From Corallococcus carmarthensis (GTDB lineage Bacteria; Myxococcota; Myxococcia; Myxococcales; Myxococcaceae), in contig NZ_RAWE01000090.1 of the NCBI RefSeq assembly GCF_003611695.1, positions 1-35,150 on the forward strand: a DNA stretch of 35,150 bases, written 5' to 3'. A program made the translations under genes and the position numbers. The notes under the pieces are model-generated. The model saw only the letters and a program-made list of their open reading frames with translations. It was not told the origin of the DNA and did no database searches. Positions 1 through 8,500 of this stretch are shown one piece after another. Every line of letters starts with the position of its first letter. Within the stretch, counting starts at the first letter, position 1.

Positions 1-1135
1 GAGGAGGGCGTGGGGCTGCGACGTCGCGCGACTCGGCAGGCCCGCCGGGAACGCTCCTTGACGAGCGCCAGAGGACCGCGGCCATGACGAGCGCGACGAT
101 ACAAATGATGCCTGCGAGCCACCTTCCCGTTCGGAGCGGTCGCTCCATCATGGCCGCATGCCGCTTGAGGGATTGCGGCGTGGAGGGTATCGCCAGTGCC
201 GCAGGTGTCGGACCTCCGTGACGCTGTTCAGCGGGCGGATGGGCCGGCACGTCATACTCAGCGGAGCGCTCGGCGCGGAGATCCGCCAGCTCGCGGCGCA
301 GCGCCTCGGTATCGACCGGACGCCTCCTGGGGTCTCGGGCCAGGAGGTTCTCGACGAGGTCGCTCAGTGCCGCTGGAACCCGCGCATTCGCCAATCGGGG
401 TGACGGCGGTGGGAGGGAAAGACTATTCAAGTCGAAGCGCGGACGAAACTCCGTCGGGCGAGGGTCGGTCAGCAGTTCATGGAGCATGACGCCGACCGCG
501 AAGATTTCGTCGGCGACCTGGAAGGCGTAGCGTGCCCGGTGCTCGTCCTTGTGCTCGCGCAGGAACTGGAACTGCTCGGGCGCGCGATAGCGGTCTGTGC
601 CTGGAGGCAAGCCTCCGCCTGTCAGGTCTTCGGCGAGGGTGTAGCTCGCACAACTGAAGTCGATGATGACCGGCTCGCCGTCGCTCTTGCGGATGAGCAC
701 GTTGGACAGCTTCAGGTCCCGATGCAGGATGCCTCGGCCGTGCATGTATGACAGAGCACCTGCGAGCTTCTCGAAGACTCCCAGGACTTCACGAACGGTC
801 GGGTGCTTACGCTCCGCCCACTCCGCGAGCGTCCAGCCGTCCACGTAGTCGAGCGCGAGGTAGAGGTTCCCACTCTCCGCGAGGCCATACCCTTGCGGCC
901 GGACGATGTTCGGATGGTCCAGCATGAGCAGCGCCGTCAATTCCCGCAGCGTCCGGGCATGAGTCTGCTTGGGGTCGCCGCTGGACTCCCGGTGCTGAGC
1001 CACCTTGATTGCGCGGTGCCTGCCGTTCTTTTCGCCCAGGAAGACAAACGCAAAGCCTCCGTCGCCAAGGGCCTTGGTCACCTGCCAGCCGTCAATGCGA
1101 GAACCGGGCGGAGCATGGAGCAGGGTCGCGTTCAT
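1..1135 (-). CDS. Membrane-anchored Ser/Thr protein kinase (partial, C-terminus beyond left edge)
   Basis: This is a Hanks-type eukaryotic-like kinase. The reverse strand reads open from an ATG at 1135 to the window edge, giving about 378 residues. Visible elements are the glycine loop GDGGFA (about residue 24), the ATP lysine in AIKVA (K44), the catalytic loop HRDLKLSN (138-145) and RAPEQ in the activation segment. The metal-binding DFG is DFS (159-161). A juxtamembrane stretch follows, then one hydrophobic segment around residues 339-356, after which Arg/Pro-rich sequence leaves the window. A cytoplasmic kinase with an extracytoplasmic tail is therefore likely. The ATG overlaps the stop of the upstream DUF2381 gene (ATGA, 1132-1135), so the two are probably co-translated. 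DUF2381 genes next to kinases are a known myxobacterial arrangement. The substrate is unknown. The start is well supported by the coupling. Confidence 0.9.
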   Translation of the reverse strand, partial: MNATLLHAPPGSRIDGWQVTKALGDGGFAFVFLGEKNGRHRAIKVAQHRESSGDPKQTHARTLRELTALLMLDHPNIVRPQGYGLAESGNLYLALDYVDGWTLAEWAERKHPTVREVLGVFEKLAGALSYMHGRGILHRDLKLSNVLIRKSDGEPVIIDFSCASYTLAEDLTGGGLPPGTDRYRAPEQFQFLREHKDEHRARYAFQVADEIFAVGVMLHELLTDPRPTEFRPRFDLNSLSLPPPSPRLANARVPAALSDLVENLLARDPRRRPVDTEALRRELADLRAERSAEYDVPAHPPAEQRHGGPTPAALAIPSTPQSLKRHAAMMERPLRTGRWLAGIICIVALVMAAVLWRSSRSVPGGPAESRDVAAPRPP

Positions 1136-2001
1136 TGGGCGTCTTCCGCGGCGGGCTTCGGGAAGCGCACATCCGGAATCGTGAGACGACGCTCCCCATC
1201 CCCGCGTACCTCCAGGGTGAAGACGAGGTCTGCTTTCGTCTTTGGCACCTCCACGACCGCAAGCACACGTCCATCCTCTCCCGGAAGGATTGCCCCCGGC
1301 TTCTTCGCTACGAGCCGAGCCCGCAGGGGCATGCCGACACGCCCCACAAATGTCGCCTCTCGGGGTGTCCAGGCGGGGCGGTCAAGCCTGTTCGTGATCT
1401 TCACGTCCGCCAGAATCCAACCGTTGCCCCGAAAGGCTACGATTGAATTCAAACCAAGTCCCTGCACAGCATCGAGCCTGTTCTTGATGACGGATGTCGT
1501 GACGCCCTTCTCGTCCACGTACCCCAGCAACACGAAGTCTTCAGGCCTCGGCACCGGGGCTTGGGTGTTTGGCTGGCAGGCCGTACTCAGTGGCTCCGGG
1601 CGTTGCACGTCAATCCGTGAGTCCACTTCGGTCGGATCGGTCACGAGAACGAAGGCGGCCCGCGTCGGCTGATTTCTGTCGATGAAAAAGACCCCGATCT
1701 CCTGTCGCTCACCGTCGCCGAGATTGGCCACGGGCTGAACGATGAAGGAGCGCTCGCCGGCATCCAGGACGCGGATCCGGGACTCATCGAAGGTCAGGGT
1801 CTTCCGCTGGATCGTCGAGGAGAACAGGAACAACGTCGGGGTGTCCGCCGCGACGTGGACGACGGGCAGCGGTTCGGCGGGCGTGCTGGCGACGGTGACG
1901 GGTCGTTCCCGCCTGACGCGCGCCCCCGGTGCCGGCGCAGCCCCCGCAGCAACTCGCGAGAGGAGCACGAGCGCGAGGACCAATCTGAAAGGTTGGAGCA
2001 A
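1132..2001 (-). CDS. DUF2381 (TIGR02268-type) secreted protein
   Basis: A 289-residue protein with an N-terminal hydrophobic signal sequence (residues 1-21, cleavage probably after AAGA). The body is beta-rich: the FLFSSTIQR region, a VFFIDRNQPTRAAFVLVTDP segment and a C-terminal DVKITNRLDRPAW/GRVLAVVEVP part match my memory of the Myxococcus paralogous DUF2381 family, which usually sits beside a Ser/Thr kinase gene. Its biochemical role is unknown; a periplasmic or cell-surface partner or ligand-sensing module for the kinase is an inference. The start is TTG at 2001-1999, with GGGAGG about ten bases upstream. The stop overlaps the kinase start by four bases, implying one operon transcribed leftward. 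Confidence 0.85.
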   Translation of the reverse strand: MLQPFRLVLALVLLSRVAAGAAPAPGARVRRERPVTVASTPAEPLPVVHVAADTPTLFLFSSTIQRKTLTFDESRIRVLDAGERSFIVQPVANLGDGERQEIGVFFIDRNQPTRAAFVLVTDPTEVDSRIDVQRPEPLSTACQPNTQAPVPRPEDFVLLGYVDEKGVTTSVIKNRLDAVQGLGLNSIVAFRGNGWILADVKITNRLDRPAWTPREATFVGRVGMPLRARLVAKKPGAILPGEDGRVLAVVEVPKTKADLVFTLEVRGDGERRLTIPDVRFPKPAAEDAQ

Positions 2002-2101
2002 TGGTGCAGGACCTCCCGGATGGGAAGGCTATCATCGCCGATGCCCGCGCAGTCGGCCTCTTTCCTACAGCCGGAACGGAGTCCCGGGCCTCTGGATCGG
2101 G

Positions 2102-2323
2102 TCAAGACGCTGCGCGTCCGCCTATCTCCGGAAAGCGTTCGTAGGCGCGCTTGAGTGCAGCCAGGTGAGCGAGGTTGTCCAGGTCGAGCGGCGCATCGAT
2201 GAGCTGCACGACCCAGCCGCCCGATGCCGTGCGCCGCGCCCTTGACCGCGTATTGAAGGCTCCGCGCTGCGCCGGTACACGGGAGGGTGCGACCGGCTCA
2301 CGGGCCTGGAGTCCGTGAAGCAC
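2102..2323 (-). pseudogene. Probable remnant or small unknown gene
   Basis: This minus-strand frame ends in TGA at 2102-2104. Its last 40 or so residues (from GGWVVQLIDAP through AALKRAYERFPEIG) look like a genuine protein C-terminus, with strong G/C at third positions. The first 30 residues from the GTG at 2323 look like random high-GC translation, and no good ribosome site precedes them. I read it as the 3' end of a decayed gene that once lay upstream of the DUF2381 gene. I do not recognise the family. It could instead be a short functional gene. Confidence 0.35.
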
Positions 2324-2372
2324 TCAGGCTGGATGATGCCTCGCTGGGAATCCGTGGCGGCATGACTCGCCT

Positions 2373-2389
2373 GTCAGCAATCCGCTGAC
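2373..2389. promoter_or_regulatory. Candidate activator-binding inverted repeat upstream of sigma-54 promoter
   Basis: A perfect inverted repeat, GTCAGC-AATCC-GCTGAC (six-base arms, five-base spacer). Its centre lies about 78 bases upstream of the start predicted from the -24/-12 element at 2433. This fits the usual position of an enhancer-binding-protein site. The protein that binds it is not known; the activator encoded at 3418 is the nearest candidate. Confidence 0.45.
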
Positions 2390-2432
2390 CGCGGTGGAGC
2401 GCCGCCTCCCCGCGTCCCCAGCAGGGCTTCCC

Positions 2433-2447
2433 TGGCACGGTGGTTGC
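2433..2447 (+). promoter_or_regulatory. Sigma-54 (-24/-12) promoter of the barrel gene
   Basis: TGGCAC (2433-2438), five bases, TTGC (2444-2447). This matches the RpoN consensus TGGCAC-N5-TTGC exactly, with the invariant GG and GC 12 bases apart. The transcript should start near 2459, leaving a 20-base leader that contains the ribosome site of the gene at 2479. The upstream GTG at 2440 is in frame with that gene but falls inside this promoter, so it is not the start. Confidence 0.85.
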
Positions 2448-2478
2448 GTATGGGGCGCGACATCATCAAGGGGGAATC

Positions 2479-3237
2479 ATGGCACCACGTTTCATCTGCT
2501 TGCTCATGTTGTCGCTGGCCCTCCCTGGCGCCTCCGCCAGCGCCGGGGAGCCGGCTCCCGAGCCTCCTCCGGCGTCGGCCCCGGGTTGGTTCGAGAATCC
2601 CACCCGCACGCGCGGACTGCTCGGCTCAAACGCGCTGCCGCTGCATGCGGGAGAGGGCTTCATCGGACAGCAGGCGCTCTTCGCCACCGTCGCGGAGGTG
2701 GGCCTGAGCGAGCGCGTGTCCGTGAACCTGGCCACGGCCATCCCGTTCCAGGTGATGTCCAGAGACACGTCCTTCAGCCTCCTGGGGGGCATCAAGGTGA
2801 GCACACCGCTGACCGAGAAACTTCATCTGGCGTTCGGCGTGCAGGGCGGCTCCTACGACAGCGACTTCGCGGGAGCGTGGGGGCTCCACAACGCCGTCGC
2901 CGCCTACGGCACGCTCACCTATGGGACGGGCGACGCGAACATCTCCCTCACGGTCCAGCCCATCTACGTCTGGGCTCGGGACGAGAATGGGGGCGTGATG
3001 GTGCTGCCCATGGTGGGAGGCTTCCTGCGAGTCGGGGAGCACTGGGGCTTCGCGGGGGAAGTCGCCATCTCACCGGTGCGCGCCATCGCCGACGCGTTCG
3101 CATTCGCGACGGCGGGCGCGCGGTTCATGGGACAGCGGTGGTCCGTGGACCTGGGGGTCCTCGCTGGAACGCAATTGCAGGGACAGGACACCCCCGCCTT
3201 CGCTCCCGGAGCTTCCTTCCTGTATCACTGGCGCTGA
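2479..3237 (+). CDS. Outer-membrane beta-barrel-like protein
   Basis: A 252-residue protein with a clear signal peptide (residues 1-22, ending ASASAG). A Pro/Ala-rich linker follows, then alternating amphipathic strands typical of a small outer-membrane barrel: regular segments with aromatic or glycine turns such as YGTLTYGTGDANISL and a repeated WGFAGEVAISP / WSVDLGVLAGTQL pattern. The last residue is Arg rather than Phe, so the classical barrel-assembly end signal is absent. The ATG at 2479 is preceded by AAGGGGGAA (2468-2476). It is driven by the sigma-54 promoter at 2433 and followed by a hairpin at 3251, so it is probably monocistronic. The ligand is unknown; a role in envelope change during development or stress is an inference from the promoter type. 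Confidence 0.75.
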   Translation: MAPRFICLLMLSLALPGASASAGEPAPEPPPASAPGWFENPTRTRGLLGSNALPLHAGEGFIGQQALFATVAEVGLSERVSVNLATAIPFQVMSRDTSFSLLGGIKVSTPLTEKLHLAFGVQGGSYDSDFAGAWGLHNAVAAYGTLTYGTGDANISLTVQPIYVWARDENGGVMVLPMVGGFLRVGEHWGFAGEVAISPVRAIADAFAFATAGARFMGQRWSVDLGVLAGTQLQGQDTPAFAPGASFLYHWR

Positions 3238-3250
3238 GACGCAACGTCCG

Positions 3251-3274
3251 GTGAAACCAGCGCCTGGCTTTCAC
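3251..3274 (+). terminator. Hairpin after barrel gene
   Basis: GTGAAACCAG / CTGGCTTTCAC with a three-base loop and one bulged base, starting 14 bases after the stop codon. There is no T-run, as is common in high-GC genomes. A weak intrinsic terminator is likely. Confidence 0.5.
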
Positions 3275-3417
3275 AGTCGCGGGCACGGGCCTCTACCTTC
3301 TCCTACAGCAGCCTGGGACTGAGGATCCTGCTCGCCGCGAGATGGGGACAATGGCGGGCCCATCTGCATGCCGTTCGAAGTGAGCTCCCCGTGCGGTCAT
3401 GCTAGAAACCGTGACCC

Positions 3418-5031
3418 ATGTCTCGCCAAGGGCCTCGTGATTCCCTGTCCCCCTCGGGGGTGGCCGAGGTGTCGACGGCCGTCGGAGAGAAGCAACGGAG
3501 CGCGGCGTCCGCCGACGAGCGGGTGCCGGCGCTGACCCTCATCTCCCACCCCACCGCGACGCGCGCGGGCGCGCGGCTCCTGCTGGACGCGGTCCTCGGG
3601 GGCCGCACCGTGGAGCTGTCCCGCAACGGCCCGAACTTCACCCGGCCCGGAGAGCCCTTCGGCCATCCGCTGGCGGACCCCTTCGTCAGCCGGATCCCCA
3701 TCGTGTTCTCCCCGGGAGAGACCGGGTTCATCCGGATGCGGGTGGGTGAAGCCGGAACCCGGGTGACGGTGAACGATCAGCTCGTGACCGACTGTGAGTT
3801 CACGCGGGAGGAACTGGCGGCGGGCGTGCCGCTGGACGTGGCCGGCCGGCTGGTGTTGCTGCTGCACCTGGCCTCGCGCCAGACGGACGCGCCCACGCAC
3901 ACGCTGGGCATGCTGGGCGACAGCCAGGGCATCCAGCGCGTGCGCGAGCACATCCAGCGCATCGCCGACCTCCAGGTCCCGGTGCTGGTCCGGGGAGAGA
4001 CGGGCACCGGCAAGGAGTTGGTGGCCCAGGCCATCCACCAGCATGGCCCGCGACAGGGGGGCCCCTTCATCAGCGTGAACCTGGGCGCCATCCCCAAGGA
4101 GCTGGCCGCCGCCGAGCTGTTCGGCGCGCAGCGGGGCGCCTTCACCGGAGCGACCCGCGACCGGGAGGGCTTCTTCCGGGCGGCCCAGGGCGGCACGCTG
4201 TTCCTCGATGAGGTGGGCGAGGCCCCTCCCGAAGTGCAGGTGATGCTGCTGCGAGTACTGGAGACAGGTGAGCTCTATCCGGTGGGCGGCAGCACCCCCA
4301 TCAAGACCGACGTGCGGCTGATCGCCGCGACCGACTCCAACCTGGAGGAACACATCCGGGACGGGCGCTTCAAGGCGCCGCTGCTGCACCGCCTGTCGGG
4401 CTATGAGATCCACCTGCCTCCCCTGCGCGAGCGGCGCGAGGACCTGGGGGAGCTGTTCCGGCACTTCGCCCAGGAGGAGCTGGAAGCGATTGGCGAAGCG
4501 CACCGGCTGACGCCCCGGGACCCCTATGCCGAGCCCTGGCTGCCGGCCTCCATCGCGCTGCGCCTGCTGCGCTTCGCGTGGCCCGGCAACATCCGGCAAC
4601 TGCGCAACCTCGCCCGGCAGCTGGTGATTGGAAGCCGGGGGCAGTCCGTGCTGCGATTGGATCCACGGCTCGCCGGGGAGCTGGAGACCGCCGTCGTGGC
4701 GAGCCCTCCCGTCGCGAAGCCACCGGCGGCGGTCGCCCGGCGCAAGTCCACCGAGGTCACCGGCGAGGAGCTGCTGACGGCGCTCCGGCAGCACCAGTGG
4801 GACCTCAAGCTGACGGCGGACCGGCTGGGCATCCCGCGCTCCTCCATCTACGACGTCATCGACAAGCACCCCCACATCCGCAGGGCGGGGACACTGACCG
4901 CGGAGGAGATCACGTCCTGTCATCACGCATGCGCGGGCGACCTGGACGCGATGGTGCGGCGCCTGGAGGTCTCCAAGCGCGCCCTCAACCGGCGCCTCAA
5001 GGAGCTGGGACTGAGCACCCGGGGCTCCTGA
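3418..5031 (+). CDS. FHA-like sigma-54-dependent transcriptional activator
   Basis: A 537-residue enhancer-binding protein. The N-terminus (about 35-155) reads as a degenerate FHA domain: a VELSRNGPNF strand, VSR (90-92) where the family has SRxH, then strands ending in RVTVND and RLVLLLHL. FHA domains bind phosphothreonine, which suggests a Ser/Thr kinase input. The AAA+ domain carries Walker A GETGTGKE (193-200), the sigma-54 contact loop GAFTGA (240-245), Walker B GGTLFLDEVGE (258-268) and a canonical arginine-finger region (LPPLRERRED). The C-terminus holds a Fis-like helix-turn-helix at about 448-487 and a second helix-turn-helix-like segment at about 492-533. Likely targets are the sigma-54 promoters at 2433 and 5037, and a kinase-TPR gene lies just downstream. 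The start at ATG 3418 has a weak ribosome site. Confidence 0.9.
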   Translation: MSRQGPRDSLSPSGVAEVSTAVGEKQRSAASADERVPALTLISHPTATRAGARLLLDAVLGGRTVELSRNGPNFTRPGEPFGHPLADPFVSRIPIVFSPGETGFIRMRVGEAGTRVTVNDQLVTDCEFTREELAAGVPLDVAGRLVLLLHLASRQTDAPTHTLGMLGDSQGIQRVREHIQRIADLQVPVLVRGETGTGKELVAQAIHQHGPRQGGPFISVNLGAIPKELAAAELFGAQRGAFTGATRDREGFFRAAQGGTLFLDEVGEAPPEVQVMLLRVLETGELYPVGGSTPIKTDVRLIAATDSNLEEHIRDGRFKAPLLHRLSGYEIHLPPLRERREDLGELFRHFAQEELEAIGEAHRLTPRDPYAEPWLPASIALRLLRFAWPGNIRQLRNLARQLVIGSRGQSVLRLDPRLAGELETAVVASPPVAKPPAAVARRKSTEVTGEELLTALRQHQWDLKLTADRLGIPRSSIYDVIDKHPHIRRAGTLTAEEITSCHHACAGDLDAMVRRLEVSKRALNRRLKELGLSTRGS

Positions 5032-5036
5032 CGCCG

Positions 5037-5052
5037 TGGCAGGCCCCATGCA
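5037..5052 (+). promoter_or_regulatory. Sigma-54 promoter of the small gene at 5104
   Basis: TGGCAG (5037-5042), five bases, ATGCA (5048-5052). The GG and GC doublets are 12 bases apart, as required; the sixth base and the first T of TTGC deviate from consensus. It begins six bases after the activator stop codon. The predicted start is near 5063, 41 bases before the next ATG. The deviations match those at 14126, which suggests a local variant rather than chance. Confidence 0.65.
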
Positions 5053-5103
5053 TGAGCAGGGTTGCTCGGGGCCCCGGGGCGTCGGGTCTCAAGGAGTCGT
5101 GCC

Positions 5104-5553
5104 ATGTCGAAGCACCAGTTGATCCTCTCCAAGTACGTCAACAGCCTCCATCCGGTCCGCTCACTCGGGAAACGGCTGGAGCCCGCCCGGCAACTGGTGC
5201 TGAACAGCACTTGGAGTGAAGAGGAGCTGAACAACCCTTCCGTGTGCGTCGTCGCTCCGGGAGACGTGCTGGAGATCGTGGTCGCGTCGGACCCGCGAGA
5301 AGGCGTCGTCCTCTGGATCCTCGAATCCAACGACACCGTGGGCGGCAATTGCATCGACATCCTCGACACGGAGGTGATGTTCCTCGCGGTGGACAGCCTG
5401 TTTCCGCCAGGCCCGGGAGAGCAGCGCCGCAAGCTGTGGATCAGCGAGCAGGGACAGGAGCCGAGGTTCCCTCCGGATGACGGGACGGGCAACGCCGGCA
5501 CCATGGTGGCGATACCGCCCCTGGCGCCGCCCGACTCGCCCACCAACAGCTAA
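5104..5553 (+). CDS. Small unknown protein under sigma-54 control
   Basis: 149 residues with no signal peptide and no membrane segment, so probably cytoplasmic. The centre (about 45-105) is strand-rich with alternating hydrophobics (DVLEIVVASDPREGVVLWIL, then IDILDTEVMFLAVDSLF). The last 40 residues are Pro/Gly-rich and probably disordered. I recognise no family. The start at ATG 5104 is chosen over an in-frame GTG at 5062 because AAGGAG lies at the right distance and 5062 falls at the predicted transcription start. Its position between a phosphopeptide-reading activator and a kinase suggests it is the output of that circuit. Its TAA overlaps the TAG of the convergent kinase gene. Confidence 0.8.
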   Translation: MSKHQLILSKYVNSLHPVRSLGKRLEPARQLVLNSTWSEEELNNPSVCVVAPGDVLEIVVASDPREGVVLWILESNDTVGGNCIDILDTEVMFLAVDSLFPPGPGEQRRKLWISEQGQEPRFPPDDGTGNAGTMVAIPPLAPPDSPTNS

Positions 5554-8500
5554 CGCGGACTGGAGGCGAGACCCTGCAGGGTGCTTCCCCACTCCCGCCG
5601 GAAGCCCGGGTTGGCGGCGAGCGCGCGCGACAGCTCTTCCAAAGCCTGTCCTCGCCACGCCTGTCGCTGCTCGGAAGCGGCGGAGGGAAGCGCGGACCGG
5701 AGCGCGAGCAGGGCGCCTCGCAGCAGGTGGGCATCCGGCCAGTCGGGGCGTGCCGCGATGAGCGGATCGACCAGGGCCAGCCCTTGTTCCAGCAGGGGGC
5801 CCGCGTCCTGCTTCGCCTGCATGGCGCGAATGGCCTGACGGCGCAGGAAGTGTCCGAAGCCCAGGCTGAAGTCCTGCCGCTCCGGATCCAGCGCGATGCC
5901 CTTCCGGAACGCCTGGGCCGCGGCATCGAGGTCCCCGGCGCGTGCTCCGGCGTACAGCGCCCGGGCGCCAAGCGCCTCGCCCAGGAAGAACCAGGCATCG
6001 GCCTGGTTCGGCTTGCGCGCGAGGGCCAGGCGCAAGGACTCCTCGGCGCGCGCGATGCTCGGGCGCGGATCGCGTCCGTGGTCGAGCTCGAAGGTGGCCA
6101 GGATGGCGTGGACCATGCCCCGGTTGGCCAGCGTCCCCGCGTCCTCCGGAAGCCACTGGAGCGCCTGCCGGAGGGCCGCGTCGGCCGCGTGCACGCTCGC
6201 GCGGGGATCCTCTCCGCGCGCACGCTGGTACAGGGCGCGCTGGGCGAACACCTCTCCCAGGTTGATGTAGCCGTAGCCGCTCTTCGGCGCGACGGTCACG
6301 GACCGTTCGCAGGCCTCCTGGGCACGGGCCAGCGCGGGCGTGGGGTCTGCCCCCTGGTCCCAGCGCGTCTGCGCCTGCTGGAGCAGCGTCAGGCACAGGC
6401 CATTGTGGAGCTGGGGAATGCCGGGGCCCAGCTCCAGCCCCTTCCGGTACAGCTCCGCCGAGCGCTCCAGCGCCGCGGTGGGCTCACCGCCCCGCACGCG
6501 GAGCCTCCGGGCCACGAGTGCATGCGCCAGCCCCCCGTAGAAGTAGGACACCACGTGCCCGGGGTTGAGCGTGCGGGCCTGCTCCAGCGCCGCCACGGCC
6601 TGGGAGAGGTCCGCGTCCGCGTCCGGCGCGCGGGGATGGGTGGCTCGGGTGTAGAGCGCGATGCCCAGGTTGAGCCAGGCCTCTGGCATCCGGTCGTCGA
6701 GCCGCGCCGTGGCGCGAAACGAGTCGATGGCCTTGCCGTAGCGAGGCAGCGGATCCGCGCCCACCTGCTCCTCGTGGTCGGCCCAGGTCTTGTAGACGAG
6801 GCCCAGGTCGAGGAAGAAGCCCGCGTCCCGGTCCGCCGGAGCCAGGCCCTCGAAGGTCTCGGCCGCGTGGCTCAGCTGCTCGCGCGGGTCCTGGGCGCGA
6901 AGCTGGCGCAGGTGCCCCCAGATCCACCAGGCCTGCCCCAGCTCGCGCCGGACCTCCGGCCGCGAGGGGTCGAACGCCATCGCGCGCTGGGCCGCGCTCA
7001 CGGCCTTCTGGGGCAGCGACGCGTCGTCGCCGCCCAGGTTGCCCTGGTACTCGGCGAGCCGGCGGTGGAGGCGGGACTCCAGCACCCGGGCTTCGGACTG
7101 GTCGGGCATCGCCGTGAGCGCGTGCGCGACGGCCTCGAGCCCTCGCGTGTACGGCGGCATGACCGCGCCCTTGCCGTAGACCTCCAGGATGAGCGCGCCG
7201 TATTCGAGCTCGCCCTGGGCGATGTAGAGGGCCGCCACGCTCTCCCCGCTCGCGACCGCTTCGGCATAGGCCTTCCGGCCCGCCTCGAAGTCCGCCGCCG
7301 CGGCCTCGCGCTCGCCCTGGTTCCAGTGCCGCATGGCGCGGGCCTGGAGGATGTCGCCCCGCAACTTGAGCGCCTCGTGGAACCACGAGAACCCGGGGCC
7401 GAGCGTGGCCAGCCGGGCGAGCGCGTCGTCCCACCGCCCCTCGTAGAAGGCGAGCAGCGCCGAGACATAGGCCGCGGAGGGAACTTCCGCGCCCTCGCTC
7501 TGGCGGAGCCAGGACAGCGCGGGCTCGCGGTAGCGGCGCTCCACCTCGCGCACGCGGGCCTCTCGCCGTCGGGGGTCGCGGAGGCGCTCGGCCTCCAGCA
7601 GCCGCGCCTGGTACTCGTGCCCCGTCACCAGCGCCAGCGCGTAGGCCACGCGGGGTTCGCGGAAGACTCGCGCCCAGGCGGACTGGAGGAACTCGCGGGC
7701 CCGCGCCTCGTCTCCGAGCGCCAGGGAGCCGCGCCCCAGCGCGTAGTGACCCGGTCCCACGGCCGGGTCGCCCGCCTCCGCCACCTCCGCTTCGAGCGCC
7801 GCCATGCGCGCGCGGATGGCGCGCTGCTCCTCACGGGTGTCATGCAGGGGCGCCAGGTCCGAGTAGCGCGCCAGCGCCTCGATGCGCTCCACGGACTCGG
7901 TGAACCGCCGGGCCATCCGCTCCCGGGTGGCGGCCTCGCGGCGGGTCAGCCCCGCCTGGCCCAGGGCCAGCAGCACGAGCAGGGCCGCCACGAAGCCCAC
8001 GGACGCCACCCGCCGGTGCCGGCGCAGCGTCTTGATCAACCGGTACCCGAGGCCGTGCGAGCGGGCCCGCACCGGCTCGCCGGAGAGGAAGCGTCCCAGC
8101 TCGTCCGCCACGGCCCGCGCGGAGTCGTACCGGGCCGAGCGCTCCTTCTCCAGACACTTGAGCGCGATGGCCTCCAGGTCCGTGGGGATGTTGGGATCCA
8201 CCGCGCGCGGAGGCCGGGGCTCCGTGTGGGCGATGTTGTTGAGCACCTCCAGGCCGTTGGCGCCGGGGATGGGCGGCTGACCCGTCAACACGCTGTAGAG
8301 GGTGGCGCCCAGGCTGTAGACGTCCGCGCGGCGGTCCAGGCGGGTGACTTCACCCCGGGCCTGCTCGGGCGACATGTAGTGGGGCGTGCCCAGCACCGCG
8401 CCGGTGGCGGTGACGCCCTCCTTCCAGTCCCGCGCCAGCCCGAAGTCCATCACGTAGGGGCGCAGCGTGCCGTCCTCCGCGCGCTCCACCAGGATGTTGG

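Noticed and set aside
803-1672. A 289-codon plus-strand open frame
   Set aside because: It is antisense to the kinase and DUF2381 genes and shows no domain or ribosome site.
3352-3367. TGGCGG...TGC upstream of the FHA-like activator as a sigma-54 site
   Set aside because: GG-to-GC spacing is 13, not 12, and the -24 half is poor.
4894-4903. CTGACCGCGG shared with 2385-2394, as a common activator site for both promoters
   Set aside because: Only half of the 2373-2389 palindrome is shared, and this copy lies in coding sequence for the helix-turn-helix; chance is likely.
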